From Fuscovulum ytuae (lineage in GTDB: Bacteria > Pseudomonadota > Alphaproteobacteria > Rhodobacterales > Rhodobacteraceae): 64,000 nt of DNA. A program made the position numbers and the translations under genes. Positions 1 to 10,208 of the stretch are shown here, piece by piece. The DNA lies in contig NZ_CP124535.1 of NCBI RefSeq assembly GCF_029953595.1, forward strand, positions 2,835,001-2,899,000, in the 5' to 3' direction. The notes under the pieces are model-generated. The model made no database searches and was not told the DNA's origin. It was given only the letters and a program-made list of their open reading frames with translations. Each line of letters opens with the position of its first letter. The first letter of the stretch is position 1.

Positions 1-1
1 C

Positions 2-3000
2 TTGCTGCGTGCGACCATGTATTCGTCGCCCGGCACAGGTTTTGACGGGCAGGGCTTTGACCTTGGGGCTCCGGGTGTCCCCTTCACGCTTATGGACCTT
101 CCCGCGGGTATCGATCTGGCATCGATCCGGGTGACGGGCATCAGCGGCGAAGATAGCAATGATATCGTTGTGCAGTGGGAAACCGGGACGGGCGATGGGC
201 GGGATATTTTTGCCCGCCATTTCCAAGTCACGCTTGACCCGGCGACGGGCGTGGCGCTGGCCATGCGGCCCGACGGGGATTCGGTGCAGGTCCATGCCCT
301 GCAGGAGGGTGAGCAAGGGCAGGGCAGCGTGGCGGGCCTTCTGGGCGACCGTTTCATCTCGGTCTGGACAGAGAAGAACCCGGCAATCGCCGAAGGCGGG
401 GCTGATATTGTCGCGCGCATCTTCGATACACGGTCCCCGGGGCAAGAGATCACCGGCGACCTGATCGCCGGGGATGGCCAGCCCAAGGCGCGGCGCGACA
501 TTCTTGTGGGCACCATCGGCGACGACACGATCCGTGGCGATATCTCGGACGCTGACGGGCTGGTTGACCAGTTGTTCGGCGGAATGGGTGACGATGTTCT
601 GATCGGCGGGCCGGGGATCAAAGGGGCGGCAGGGTCGCCCGAACTGATCGATGGCGGCTTGGGTCGGGATACGGCGGTCTATTCCGGCAATCTGGCGGAT
701 TACACGATCACCGCGATCTTTGATCCTTCGGCTGGAGCGGGATTTGAGATCCGCGACAATCGGCCAGAGCAGGACGCGAATGGCGATCCGGTCCAGAATG
801 ACGGGATCGACAATGTCTTTGGCGTCGAGGTGCTGCAATTCGCCGATGTCACTTTGGAAGTGGCCGAGGATGTTTATGCGCCTCAGGCACCGGAACCGCT
901 GGCAGGGTGGGATGGCACGCCGACGCCTTGGTCACTGACCGATGAGGGGGTGTCGAAGACCATCGATCTTGGCACCCCGGCTGTTGAAAGCGGGATCGTG
1001 GTGACGAACCTTCAGGACGACGCAGCGATGCTGTGGGTGGCCGATGGCACCCGCCTGATGGCCGTGCGGCAGGATATCACCGGGGTGGTCGATCCGCTTT
1101 GGTCGCTGCCCGGTGGGCCTGCGGGTGCGATCGAGATGACGGATGGCCGTTTCGCCGGAAATGCTGTGTCGCAGGCGGCCGTTGGCATGGCCGGCGGGCT
1201 TGGCTTGATTGGAGCGTGGACCTCGACCGATGTAGGGGGGGAAAGCGCCATCCACCTGCGCTATGGCAGCACGGCGACCGACACGCCCTTTAACAACGGC
1301 GCTGCGGGCTATCCCGCCTATGGTTTTGCCGGAGGCGAGATTGTGGTGATTGGATCGGAAGGCGGCAGCAACGCCTCGGTCAAGGGATACGAAATCGTGG
1401 ATGCCAACAATTCCACGGTCGAAATTGGTTTCCATGTGGCTTTCGTTGTGGGTGGAGAGATCCGCCTCGCGCGGTATGAAATCCCGGTCTATGACGTCGA
1501 CCCGGTAACGGGGGCACGGATTGCTGCATCGACCTCTGATAGTTTCGGCAGGGGTGCCGAGACGGAGCCGCGCCTTCTGAACGTGGATGGCACGCGCGCC
1601 TTTGATGACCTTGGCGCGCAGGTGGATGCCGGGGCGGATGCGGTGCGGGTGATGGGTGTGGGCGCGCAGCCGACACTGGCCACGCTGCATGATGGCGAAT
1701 TGGTGCTGGCGCATGTCGATGCGACCGGCCAGTTGGCGGTTCAGGTGATCGAGCTTGTCACGGATGCCGGAGCAGATCGCGGTGGCGCGGCGGGAAGCGT
1801 GACGACCTATGATTATGCTGGGGCCGAGAGCTTTGCCTTCGGAGCTGGGGTCGGACAGGGCATGGTCGTGGCGCAGCAGAACGGCAGCTTTGCCGTGTTC
1901 TGGACGGAAGGCGCAGGCGAGCAGGTGGTGAAGGCCGTGATCTTCACCGGGGCTGTCCCGTCGGCGGAACTGGTTCTTGGCAGCATCCCAGCGGGGGCCA
2001 CCCTTCAAGTCGCGGCGTCGGGTGTAGATCCGATCACGGGGGCCGAAGACGGCTTTGTCTGGTTCTGGCAGGACGGTGACGCGATCGGTGGCCAGCGCAT
2101 CGACATGCAGGGCGCTGCCGTCGGGTCCGTTTTTGCGGTGGATGCCGGGGGTAGCCATGCCGCCTTTTCAGCTGCGGGGATCGACAATGGTCTGTTGATC
2201 CTCGGCCATGACAGCGGCGATGGCGATGTCGGGATCAACTACCTTGATACCCGTCAGCCGGGCCTTGCGAGCCTTGGTCCACGGACCGGCGCACCGCGCG
2301 ATGTGGCGGTGGGCACGACGGGCGATGACGCGATGGACGGGCGTGCGAAGGACGACATGCTGTTCGCGGGTCTTGGCGATGATGTCATCACGCTGGGCGT
2401 CGGAAATGACCGGGGCGATGGTGGTGCCGGGGATGATACGATCCTTGGTGGTGACGGTCAGGATGTGCTGAATGGCGGTGCAGGGAATGATCTTCTTTTG
2501 CCGGGACTGCACGGACCGGAAACGCCCGCGCTGAACCGCGATCTCAACGACGGGCTTACGGCCAATGGTGTTTCGGCTGCGATCATCGCGTCCAACACCG
2601 GGGCCGATCTGGTCTCCGGTGGGGATGGGGTGGATACGCTATCCTTCCGTCAGGAATGGTCTGCGGTGCGGGTCGATCTGGAGGCAGGGCTGATGTTCCG
2701 TCGTGGCGGCGATGGACAAGGGCTTCCGCAATTCACAGATGGGGGCGTGACGGCATCTTGGGCGCTGGGCGCGGTGATCGGGGCGGTGACGCCCGATCTG
2801 GACCCGGCGGTGCCTGCAACATTTACCTTCACCCATGACATCGAGAATATCGAAGGCAGCCGTGCGAATGACGCCTTGCTGGGCGATGGTGGGGCAAACC
2901 GCATCACCACGGGCGGCGGGGATGATTTCGTTGATGGACGTGGCGGCGTGGATGCGGTGGTCCTGCAGGGGGAGGCGATGGAATATTTCCTTGCCCTTCA

Positions 3001-5800
3001 GCCTGATGGCAGCGTCGCCGCCTTGCGCTTTGTGCCAGTGTCGCTGCTTCAGCCGGATGGGATGGAATATGTCCGCCTTTTCGGGGTGGAATTCCTGCAA
3101 TTTGCCGACCGGATGATCCGCGTGATCGACATCCCGGCCCAGATGGTAACGGGTGACGTTCTGCCGGATGCGGCGACCGTTCCGCTAGCCGCGCCCGATG
3201 GTGTGACGATGAGCGAGGATGGCAGCGTGACCATCGACGTTCTGGCCAATGACCTACCCGGAACGGGGGGCGGCCCCTTGTCCGTGACAGCGGTGGATGG
3301 CCAGCCCACTACTCCGGGCGCAACGGTCGCTGTGGCCAATGGCCTTGTCACGCTGAACGCCGATGCGACGCTGCACTTTGTGCCGGCCGCGGATTTCAAC
3401 GGGACCGTGGCCTTTACCTATACCGTCGCTGATGCGGCAGGGCAGACGGCAGAGGGCACGGTAGACATAACGGTATCCCCGATACCTGATGCGCCGCGGC
3501 CTGCGGCAGATGCCTTTGTTGCAACGGCGGGTAGCATCGCACTCCTTGATGTGCTGGCAAATGATGTGAACCCGGACGCGCCGGCCCCCCTTACATTGCA
3601 GGATGTGGCAGTCATCGACGGGTCTGCGACGGCTGAAGTGGTTGATAACGTGATCTCTTTCAACGCGGCGGCGGCGGGGCTTGTTCGGCTGCGCTATACT
3701 GTGGCCTTGGGGGAAGAAACCGCCACGGCAGAGGTGACGGTCGACGTCGGTGCCAACATAAATGCCGTGCCGGAACTGACCGGGGACTTCGCGGCACTTG
3801 TCGATGAGGGCGGCAGCTATGCCCTGACAGAGGCCGATCTTGGCGCGACAGATGCGGATGGCGATCCCGTGACCTTCCGGCTGTCTGGGGTCACGAATGG
3901 CAGCGTTCTGGTGAACGGGGTAGCGGCGACATCCTTTGTCGCAGGGGACGCGGTGGCGTTCCAGCATGATGGTTCGGAAACAACTTTGGGAGGGTTCGAC
4001 GTGGTGGCAAGCGATGGAAAGGCCGAGACAGCGGTCCAACGTTTCAGCGTGGCCGTCACACCGGTGAATGACGCGCCGATCCTTACCGGGGCAGGCGCGC
4101 CCGTTACCTATGTGGAAAATGCCGCCTCGCTTCTCATCGTTCCGAATCTCACCTTGGCCGATCCAGATGGCACCACGCTGCATTCAGCCAAGGTGGTGAT
4201 CGCATCTCCCTTGCCCGAGGACCGTCTTGTCGTTGCCAATTGGCGGCCCGAGAACGGGCAGACCACCACCATGGGCAACATCACGCTGCAATATACCAAT
4301 GGTGTGCTGCTTCTGGCCGGGATGGCGTCTTTGGCCGAATATCAGGGTGTGCTGCGCATGGTGGGCTATGCCAATGCCAGCGACCGCCCCGACAACACGC
4401 AACGTAGTATCACCGTGACGGTAAATGACGGAAGCAGCCAGAATGCCGAAGGTAGCGTGGCCGCCACGGTCGATATTGTGCCGCAGGACGATGCGGCCAG
4501 CGGCTGGGTTGCCCTTATTGGCGGGGACGGGGCTGGGGCGCGGGCGATCCTGACGGCGGATGCCAATCTGATCGATGTCGATCTGGCAGGACCGCTGGCA
4601 CCAAGCTTTGTCTGGTCTTCCTCGGCAACGCTGGGCGGGGTGCAGTCAGATATCGGGAGCGGGGCTTCTCTGACCCTGCCCAACGATACAGCGCCGCGCT
4701 ACGTTACGGTGGATGGGGTCTATGAGGATGAATTCGGCACCCATCGGATCGACGGGACCGGGGTCGCACTGGTTGGAACCGCGCGGGCGGATATCCTTTC
4801 GACTGAAGGGGTGGACATTGTCCTTGGCCTTGGCGGCAACGACCGGATTGTGCTTGCGCCAAACAGTGCGCCGGACTTGATTGTGGACGGCGGCGCAGGC
4901 CGGGATACGCTGGTCGTCGGGGAAGGTGTTGCTGAATATCGCCCCGCCGATGATGCGGCGCTGGTCCGTGTTGAAGCGGTGGTGATCGAGAATGTTGCAG
5001 GCGCGCAGGTCGATCTGTCATCCCAGAGCGAAGACTTCAGGATCACCGGTGGCACCGGCGCGGATACGATCACGGGCGGTCTTGGTGCGGACCGGATCGC
5101 CGGTGGCGATGGCGATGACCTGTTCCTTGGCTTTGAGGGGGATGGGTCGGACGCTTGGATCGGTGGCGCGGGCAGCGATACGATTTCCTTCGATGGCGTT
5201 GAGGCGGCGGTCAACATCAACCTCGTGGCGCGGACGGCGCAGGGATCGACGATTGGGTTAGACACGCTGAGTTCTATCGAAAATGCAGTCGGCGGCGCTG
5301 GCGCGGATACCGTCATCGGCAATGGTGCAGCAAACCGACTTGAGGGTGGCGATGGCGACGACTTGATCCGGGGCGGCGGAGGTGCCGATACGATCAAGGG
5401 CGGCGACGGCAATGACCGCATCTTCGGAGATGGCGGTTTGGACGTGCTGACCGGGGGAGAGGGCGAGGATACCTTCTGCTTCTCGGGCCCCGGCGGTGGG
5501 ACGGATATCATCACCGACTTCCAGCCCGGTGACAGGCTGGAGATCACGGCATCCACCTTCCTTCGCGGCTTGACGAATGAGCAGATTTCCAGCGGATCAT
5601 GGTTCTTCAAAGGGGTTGCGGCGGATGATCTGGACGACCGTCTGATCTATGATCGGGACAGCGGCTATCTGATCTATGACAGCAATGGAAACCGCGATGG
5701 CGGGACCATTGTGCAGATCGCCCGTTTTGATTCCGACGACGATCTGTCGAACGGGTTCAATGGCTGCGATCTGGACTGGCTGGATTTCATCATCACTTGA
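2..5800 (+). CDS. RTX/cadherin-like giant secreted protein, C-terminal part (5' end outside window)
   Basis: The frame is open from the left edge to the TGA at 5798-5800, so at least 1932 residues of a longer protein are present. Glycine-aspartate nonapeptide (GGxGxDxU) repeats, which fold as calcium-binding beta-rolls, occur at about residues 166-205, 770-840, 960-985 and, most densely, 1680-1823. Between about 1060 and 1490 are Ig/cadherin-like modules with VLAND and FTYTV signatures. The C-terminus ends in an Asp/aromatic tail (DWLDFIIT), like a type I secretion signal. It is probably exported by an ABC/MFP/TolC system and acts extracellularly as an adhesin or matrix protein. No enzymatic domain is visible in this part; an N-terminal domain upstream cannot be excluded. 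Cysteines are nearly absent, with the few present close to the C-terminus. Confidence 0.85.
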   Translation: MLRATMYSSPGTGFDGQGFDLGAPGVPFTLMDLPAGIDLASIRVTGISGEDSNDIVVQWETGTGDGRDIFARHFQVTLDPATGVALAMRPDGDSVQVHALQEGEQGQGSVAGLLGDRFISVWTEKNPAIAEGGADIVARIFDTRSPGQEITGDLIAGDGQPKARRDILVGTIGDDTIRGDISDADGLVDQLFGGMGDDVLIGGPGIKGAAGSPELIDGGLGRDTAVYSGNLADYTITAIFDPSAGAGFEIRDNRPEQDANGDPVQNDGIDNVFGVEVLQFADVTLEVAEDVYAPQAPEPLAGWDGTPTPWSLTDEGVSKTIDLGTPAVESGIVVTNLQDDAAMLWVADGTRLMAVRQDITGVVDPLWSLPGGPAGAIEMTDGRFAGNAVSQAAVGMAGGLGLIGAWTSTDVGGESAIHLRYGSTATDTPFNNGAAGYPAYGFAGGEIVVIGSEGGSNASVKGYEIVDANNSTVEIGFHVAFVVGGEIRLARYEIPVYDVDPVTGARIAASTSDSFGRGAETEPRLLNVDGTRAFDDLGAQVDAGADAVRVMGVGAQPTLATLHDGELVLAHVDATGQLAVQVIELVTDAGADRGGAAGSVTTYDYAGAESFAFGAGVGQGMVVAQQNGSFAVFWTEGAGEQVVKAVIFTGAVPSAELVLGSIPAGATLQVAASGVDPITGAEDGFVWFWQDGDAIGGQRIDMQGAAVGSVFAVDAGGSHAAFSAAGIDNGLLILGHDSGDGDVGINYLDTRQPGLASLGPRTGAPRDVAVGTTGDDAMDGRAKDDMLFAGLGDDVITLGVGNDRGDGGAGDDTILGGDGQDVLNGGAGNDLLLPGLHGPETPALNRDLNDGLTANGVSAAIIASNTGADLVSGGDGVDTLSFRQEWSAVRVDLEAGLMFRRGGDGQGLPQFTDGGVTASWALGAVIGAVTPDLDPAVPATFTFTHDIENIEGSRANDALLGDGGANRITTGGGDDFVDGRGGVDAVVLQGEAMEYFLALQPDGSVAALRFVPVSLLQPDGMEYVRLFGVEFLQFADRMIRVIDIPAQMVTGDVLPDAATVPLAAPDGVTMSEDGSVTIDVLANDLPGTGGGPLSVTAVDGQPTTPGATVAVANGLVTLNADATLHFVPAADFNGTVAFTYTVADAAGQTAEGTVDITVSPIPDAPRPAADAFVATAGSIALLDVLANDVNPDAPAPLTLQDVAVIDGSATAEVVDNVISFNAAAAGLVRLRYTVALGEETATAEVTVDVGANINAVPELTGDFAALVDEGGSYALTEADLGATDADGDPVTFRLSGVTNGSVLVNGVAATSFVAGDAVAFQHDGSETTLGGFDVVASDGKAETAVQRFSVAVTPVNDAPILTGAGAPVTYVENAASLLIVPNLTLADPDGTTLHSAKVVIASPLPEDRLVVANWRPENGQTTTMGNITLQYTNGVLLLAGMASLAEYQGVLRMVGYANASDRPDNTQRSITVTVNDGSSQNAEGSVAATVDIVPQDDAASGWVALIGGDGAGARAILTADANLIDVDLAGPLAPSFVWSSSATLGGVQSDIGSGASLTLPNDTAPRYVTVDGVYEDEFGTHRIDGTGVALVGTARADILSTEGVDIVLGLGGNDRIVLAPNSAPDLIVDGGAGRDTLVVGEGVAEYRPADDAALVRVEAVVIENVAGAQVDLSSQSEDFRITGGTGADTITGGLGADRIAGGDGDDLFLGFEGDGSDAWIGGAGSDTISFDGVEAAVNINLVARTAQGSTIGLDTLSSIENAVGGAGADTVIGNGAANRLEGGDGDDLIRGGGGADTIKGGDGNDRIFGDGGLDVLTGGEGEDTFCFSGPGGGTDIITDFQPGDRLEITASTFLRGLTNEQISSGSWFFKGVAADDLDDRLIYDRDSGYLIYDSNGNRDGGTIVQIARFDSDDDLSNGFNGCDLDWLDFIIT

Positions 5801-5817
5801 TCCCTGCCGTTTTGGCG

Positions 5818-5860
5818 AAAGAGGGGCGGACCACCATGCAGTGGGCCGCCTCTTTTGTTT
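5818..5860 (+). terminator. Probable Rho-independent terminator of the RTX gene
   Basis: An AAAGAGG...CGG arm at about 5818-5832 pairs, with a two-base bulge, to CCGCCTCTTT at 5847-5856, followed by a T-rich run. It lies 18 bases after the RTX stop and separates this gene from the catabolic locus. Confidence 0.6.
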
Positions 5861-5883
5861 TGGACATGGCATTGAAACGAGAT

Positions 5884-5927
5884 TGACGACTTTGGAACGT
5901 GACAGTATGAAATTGGAAGGTTCCAAT
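5884..5927 (+). promoter_or_regulatory. Putative promoter and LacI-type operator in front of the Gfo/Idh gene
   Basis: A TTGACG box at 5884-5889 is followed after 16 bases by TATGAA (5906-5911). TTTGGAACG lies in the spacer (5891-5899). The near-perfect palindrome ATTGGAAGGTTCCAAT (5912-5927; 7-bp arms, 2-bp centre) directly follows the -10-like box. The same TTTGGAACG word and inverted TGGAACG arms occur at 10221-10252, before the second unit of the locus. The likely binder is the LacI-family protein encoded at 21891, which is an inference from context. Confidence 0.55.
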
Positions 5928-5946
5928 AAGTCCTGAGGGCGACATA

Positions 5947-7122
5947 ATGCCGGTAATACGGGTTGCAATCCTCGGCGCGGCGGGATGGATGGGCAGGGTT
6001 CACACGATGGCCTTCCAGACCTTTCCGCATTTCTTCGGCATGGCGGATGGCACAGCCGAAATCGCCGCACTGGTCGTGACGGATGCGCAGGCGGGGGCCG
6101 GCTTGCCGGGCGTTGCCCCCGGTACGCGCATTCTGACCGATTGGCGCGATGCGGTGAGCGACCCGGATATTGACCTTATCGACATCTGTCTGCCGGACCA
6201 TCTGCATTATCCGGTGGCCAAGGCCGCGCTTCTGGCCGGAAAGCATGTCTTTTGCGAAAAGCCCTTGGCCGATACGGCGGCGGAGGCCAAGGAATTGGCC
6301 GATCTGGCCCGGGCAAAAGGCCTTAGCACCCGCGTGGGCCATGCCTTCCCCCGCAACCCCGTGCATGATCTGGCCAAGGAGATCATCACCTCGGGCGAGA
6401 TTGGCGAGGTGCGGCTTTTCAAGGGATGCCAACATGTGGACATGTTTGGCGATCCATCGGCGCCTTTCATGTGGCGGGCGGATGGCGCCTTGGCCCCCAC
6501 AGGGATCGTTGGGGATACGGGCAGCCATGTTTTCAGCTTTATGGAATTTCTGGTGGGACGGGTGCAGTCCCTTGTGGCCGATACGATGATCTTGACGCCA
6601 AGGCGGCCCGTCCTTGCCGGATCTGCGCTTGGGTCCGCCGGGGATGGGCTGACAGGGCAGGAGGACTGGGCCGAGGTGACCAATCCCGACGCAGCCCATA
6701 TCCTTTGCCGGTTCGAAAATGGCGCGCGCGGGATCGTGGATTTCAGCCGCGTGGCCACAGGGCGGAAGTTCCGGCAGGGATATGAAGTCTATGGAACAAA
6801 GGGCAGCCTTATCTACGACTATGATGAGGTGAACCGCCTGCGGTTCTACACCAATGAAGACCGGGTCGGGCGGCGCGGGTTCCGGCAGATCGATGTCGGC
6901 CCCGAACATCCAACCTACCGTGCCTTCTTGCCCCTGCCCAATTTCGCGCTGGGGTATAACGAGACGAAAATCATCGAGGCGGCAGAGGTGATCCGGTCGA
7001 TCACGCATGGGGTGCCGATGTGGCCGACCTTCGATACGGGCCACCACATCTGCCAGATCGTCGATGCCTGCATGGAAAGCGGGCGGCGACAGACCTGGGT
7101 CGATATCGATCTGGCGGGGTGA
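5947..7122 (+). CDS. Gfo/Idh/MocA-family sugar dehydrogenase
   Basis: A 391-residue NAD(P)-dependent oxidoreductase, the usual family length. The N-terminal Rossmann fold has a glycine-rich loop (GAAGWMG, about residues 10-16). The family EKP motif is present (CEKPLA, about residue 101), and the catalytic Asp/His pair appears in GDTGSH (about residues 192-197). Members oxidise a ring or chain hydroxyl of sugars, inositols or glycosides in the cytoplasm. It is the first gene of the locus. Its stop is 4 bases before the flavoprotein start, so the two are co-transcribed, and an inverted repeat sits just upstream. The exact substrate cannot be read from the sequence. A glycoside or anhydrosugar 3-dehydrogenase role would fit the neighbours but is not shown. 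Confidence 0.85.
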   Translation: MPVIRVAILGAAGWMGRVHTMAFQTFPHFFGMADGTAEIAALVVTDAQAGAGLPGVAPGTRILTDWRDAVSDPDIDLIDICLPDHLHYPVAKAALLAGKHVFCEKPLADTAAEAKELADLARAKGLSTRVGHAFPRNPVHDLAKEIITSGEIGEVRLFKGCQHVDMFGDPSAPFMWRADGALAPTGIVGDTGSHVFSFMEFLVGRVQSLVADTMILTPRRPVLAGSALGSAGDGLTGQEDWAEVTNPDAAHILCRFENGARGIVDFSRVATGRKFRQGYEVYGTKGSLIYDYDEVNRLRFYTNEDRVGRRGFRQIDVGPEHPTYRAFLPLPNFALGYNETKIIEAAEVIRSITHGVPMWPTFDTGHHICQIVDACMESGRRQTWVDIDLAG

Positions 7123-7126
7123 CGCA

Positions 7127-9196
7127 ATGCCGATCCACGTGCCGCAGCATATCCTCGACGCGCTGACCGATGTGGACATGCCGCGCCTTCCGCCGGACCC
7201 TGTTGCCACAAGCGGGGTTGAGGTGGCGGGGCTGCACCTGCCTGTTCATCGTGGGGACTGTCTGGTGATCGGGTCGGGGGCTGCGGGCCTGCGCACAGCG
7301 GTCGAATTGGCGCGGCGGGGCGTGGCCGTGCTGGTGGCCAGCCAGAGCGCATGGGGCGGGACCTCAGCCTGTTCTGGGTCTGACAAGCAGACGATCCATA
7401 CGGCAAATACCGCAGACCGTGGCGATGATTTCAGGGCCATGGCCACGGCCATCGCCGCGGGCGGTTCGATGGACGCCGATACCGCCTATATTGAGGCGGT
7501 AGGGTCTGTGCGGTCGATGGCATCGCTGCAGTATCTGGGGCTACCGCTGCCGCAGGATAGGCTGGGCGGAACCTTGCGCTATCAGACCGATCATGACGAG
7601 GTTGGACGCGCGACAAGTTGTGGACCCCGCACCTCGCGCCTCATGGTCAAGGTGCTGGCGGAAGAGGCGTTGCGTCTGGGCGTGCCGATCCTGAACCAGA
7701 CCCCCGCGCTGCGTCTGTTGATCGAAGGGGATCGCTGTCACGGCGCACTTTGTGCGCGGGTGCGCGACCGGACGGCAGAAAATCCCTTCGGTCTGTGCCT
7801 GATCACAGCGCCCATCGTCGCTCTGGCCGGGGGCGGACCCGGAGAGCTTTATCGCGACAGCGTCTATCCCAATGGCTGTTTCGGGACGCTGGGACTGGCC
7901 CTTGAGGCGGGGCTTGATCTGGTCAACCTGACAGAAAGCCAGTTCGGGATTGGCACAAGGCGCGAAGGGTTTCCATGGAACCTATCGGGCACCTATGTGC
8001 AGGCTATGCCGCATCTGTTTTCGCTAGATGCCGAGGGGCGCGAGCATCATTTCCTTAGTGGTTACTATCGGACGACGCAGGAACTGGCCTCCAACATCTT
8101 TCGCAAAGGGTATCAGTGGCCCTTCCATGCGACACGCATGCTGGATTTCGGATCCAGCCTGATCGATTTGGCCATCTTGCGCGAAAGCGCGGCAGGGCGG
8201 CGCGTGTTCATGGATTTCAACCGAAATCCCCAGCCCGTGCCGGGGGATCAGCCCTTTGATCTGGCCCGGCTAGATGTGGATGTGCGTGGCTATCTGGCCT
8301 CGGCCGGGGCGTGGCAGGCACTGCCGATTGATCGGCTGCGCCACATGAACCCGCTGTCGATCGAGCTTTATCGGCGCTATAAGGTCGACATCGCCACCGA
8401 ACCCTTGGAATTCGCGGTGAACAATCAGCACATGAATGGCGGCGTCGCGGTGGATATCTGGGGCCGCAGTTCGCATCCCGCGATCTATGCGGTGGGCGAA
8501 GCGGCGGGGACCCATGGTGTCACGCGACCGGGGGGGGCTGCACTGAATGCGGGGCAGGTCTTTGGCACGCGAGCGGCGGAACATATCGCGGCAAAACATG
8601 CGGCAAGGCACCCAGCCGATCCAACCCGCTGCGCCGAGGTGGCGGTGGCAGAGGTGCAGGCGCTTTGCGTGGGAGATGGTGGTCTATGCCTGCGCAGTTT
8701 GCGTGACGAGGTGCAGGGGCGGATGAGCGATGCGGCAGGCATTTTGTGCGATGCGCCTACGGTGCGCAGCGCTCTTGCGGCTGCGCGAGATTTGAACTCC
8801 CGGATCGCACATCAGGGGATCACCATTGAACGTTCCGCCGAGGCGGCGCGCGCGGTGCAATGGCGGCAAATGGCGCTGGCCTCTGAAGCGGTGCTGTCTG
8901 CGCTGGATCACTACATCACGCGCGGCGGTGGCAGCCGAGGGGCGCGGGCGATCCTTGATCCGGCGGGCGAAGGGATGCCGATGGTGGCGCATGGCCCGCT
9001 GTCGGATGTGCGTTTCCGGATGGAACGGAAGGAAGACCGCGACCGCATGATCGTCTTGCGCTATGTCGCAGGCCAGTTTCGGATCGAGGAGCGCCGGACG
9101 CGACAGATGGACGTGACGAGCCGCGCCTTCTTTGAACGCGATTGGCCTGCCTGGTTGACTGGGGCGATTTATGGCGCTGGGGCGCTAGTGGAATGA
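7127..9196 (+). CDS. FAD-dependent oxidoreductase, fumarate-reductase/succinate-dehydrogenase flavoprotein-like
   Basis: Predicted product of 689 residues. The ATG at 7127 is chosen because it follows the upstream stop by 4 bases; an in-frame ATG at 7007 lies inside the upstream gene. A dinucleotide-binding motif (GSGAAGL) is at about residue 47 and a GGTSACSGS segment soon after, as in FAD-binding-2 enzymes. A C-terminal Gly-rich segment (AVGEAAGTHGVTRPGGAALN) closes the FAD site. No signal peptide is visible, so it is probably cytoplasmic. The kinase start overlaps its stop (ATGA). It presumably oxidises or reduces an intermediate of the sugar branch. No iron-sulfur or membrane-anchor partner is encoded nearby, so it is not part of a respiratory complex. 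Confidence 0.75.
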   Translation: MPIHVPQHILDALTDVDMPRLPPDPVATSGVEVAGLHLPVHRGDCLVIGSGAAGLRTAVELARRGVAVLVASQSAWGGTSACSGSDKQTIHTANTADRGDDFRAMATAIAAGGSMDADTAYIEAVGSVRSMASLQYLGLPLPQDRLGGTLRYQTDHDEVGRATSCGPRTSRLMVKVLAEEALRLGVPILNQTPALRLLIEGDRCHGALCARVRDRTAENPFGLCLITAPIVALAGGGPGELYRDSVYPNGCFGTLGLALEAGLDLVNLTESQFGIGTRREGFPWNLSGTYVQAMPHLFSLDAEGREHHFLSGYYRTTQELASNIFRKGYQWPFHATRMLDFGSSLIDLAILRESAAGRRVFMDFNRNPQPVPGDQPFDLARLDVDVRGYLASAGAWQALPIDRLRHMNPLSIELYRRYKVDIATEPLEFAVNNQHMNGGVAVDIWGRSSHPAIYAVGEAAGTHGVTRPGGAALNAGQVFGTRAAEHIAAKHAARHPADPTRCAEVAVAEVQALCVGDGGLCLRSLRDEVQGRMSDAAGILCDAPTVRSALAAARDLNSRIAHQGITIERSAEAARAVQWRQMALASEAVLSALDHYITRGGGSRGARAILDPAGEGMPMVAHGPLSDVRFRMERKEDRDRMIVLRYVAGQFRIEERRTRQMDVTSRAFFERDWPAWLTGAIYGAGALVE

Positions 9197-10140
9197 AGAT
9201 GATCCGTCACCGGTCGGTGCGTGCCATCGGCGAAGCGATGGTCGAGATGGCGCCTGTGGGCGACGGTCTGTATCGCCGGGGCTATGCGGGCGACACGTAC
9301 AATACGGCTTGGCATATGGCCCAGTGGCTGGGCCTGCGGGCCGAGGTGGGGATGATCACCCGGCTGGGTGAGGATCGGCTATCGGATGCCTTTGTGGAGG
9401 CCATGGCCGCAGATGGCATGGCGGTCAGCGGCATATCGCGTGATCCTGCGCGACGCATGGGCCTTTACATGATCGAACTCGATGGGGTGGAGCGCAGCTT
9501 TCACTATTGGCGCGACACCTCTGCCGCGCGGCATCTGGCGGATGATCCGGGATTTCTGGCGAATGCGTTGCACGGGGTGGGTTTGGTGCATCTGTCAGGC
9601 ATCACCTTGGCGATCTTGTCGCCTGATGGGCGGGATCGGCTGCTGGCCGCCTTGGCCGATTTCCGGGCGGCGGGGGGTGTGGTGGCCCTTGATCCGAACA
9701 TCCGTCCGCGGCTTTGGTCATCGTTGGAGGAGATGCGTGCGGCACTGACGCGGATGATGGGCCAGACAGATATCGCGCTGCCCAGTCTGGACGATGAAAG
9801 GACCCATTTTGGCGACGCCGATGCTATGGCGACCGTCCGGCGGTTGCAGGCTTGCGGGGTGGACGAGGTGGTCGTGAAGGACGGGCCGGGGCCGGTGATC
9901 CTGTCGACCAACGGGTCTGTGACCGAGTATTTGACACCGCCCGTTGCTAAGATCGTCGATACCACAGGCGCAGGCGATGCCTTCAACGCGGGTTACCTTG
10001 CTGCCCGCATGATGGGCCGTGACGCTGCCGAGTGCGTGGGCGCGGGGCAAAGGATGGCGGCTGCGGTCCTGTCACAGCACGGTGCGCTGGCGACGAAAAG
10101 CGCGGTTTCGACCCTGCCCAAACCCGACAGCGTGGTCTGA
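9193..10140 (+). CDS. kdgK: 2-keto-3-deoxygluconate kinase (PfkB family)
   Basis: 315 residues from the ATG overlapping the upstream stop. PfkB signature 2 is DTTGAGDAFNAGYL near residue 257 and contains the catalytic Asp. The N-terminal GDTYNTA, the YWRDTSAAR segment and DPNIRPRLW are typical of KDG kinases and help separate them from fructo- or ribokinases. The reaction is ATP-dependent phosphorylation of 2-keto-3-deoxygluconate to KDPG, feeding the Entner-Doudoroff aldolase. No KDPG aldolase or sugar-acid dehydratase is encoded in the window, so those steps must be supplied elsewhere or by an unrecognised enzyme of this locus. It is the last gene of the first unit. Confidence 0.82.
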   Translation: MKMIRHRSVRAIGEAMVEMAPVGDGLYRRGYAGDTYNTAWHMAQWLGLRAEVGMITRLGEDRLSDAFVEAMAADGMAVSGISRDPARRMGLYMIELDGVERSFHYWRDTSAARHLADDPGFLANALHGVGLVHLSGITLAILSPDGRDRLLAALADFRAAGGVVALDPNIRPRLWSSLEEMRAALTRMMGQTDIALPSLDDERTHFGDADAMATVRRLQACGVDEVVVKDGPGPVILSTNGSVTEYLTPPVAKIVDTTGAGDAFNAGYLAARMMGRDAAECVGAGQRMAAAVLSQHGALATKSAVSTLPKPDSVV

Positions 10141-10208
10141 CGCGGCGGCGTCACGGCGATCTGCCTTTGTGTCGTTTTCGTTCCTTGCGGAATTGGCTTT
10201 CTGATCTG

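Noticed and set aside
932-2158. Long minus-strand ORF of about 408 codons opposite the RTX gene
   Set aside because: Low-complexity, His/Arg-rich shadow product of the GC-rich coding strand, without motifs or a ribosome-binding site; the + frame has clear RTX repeats.
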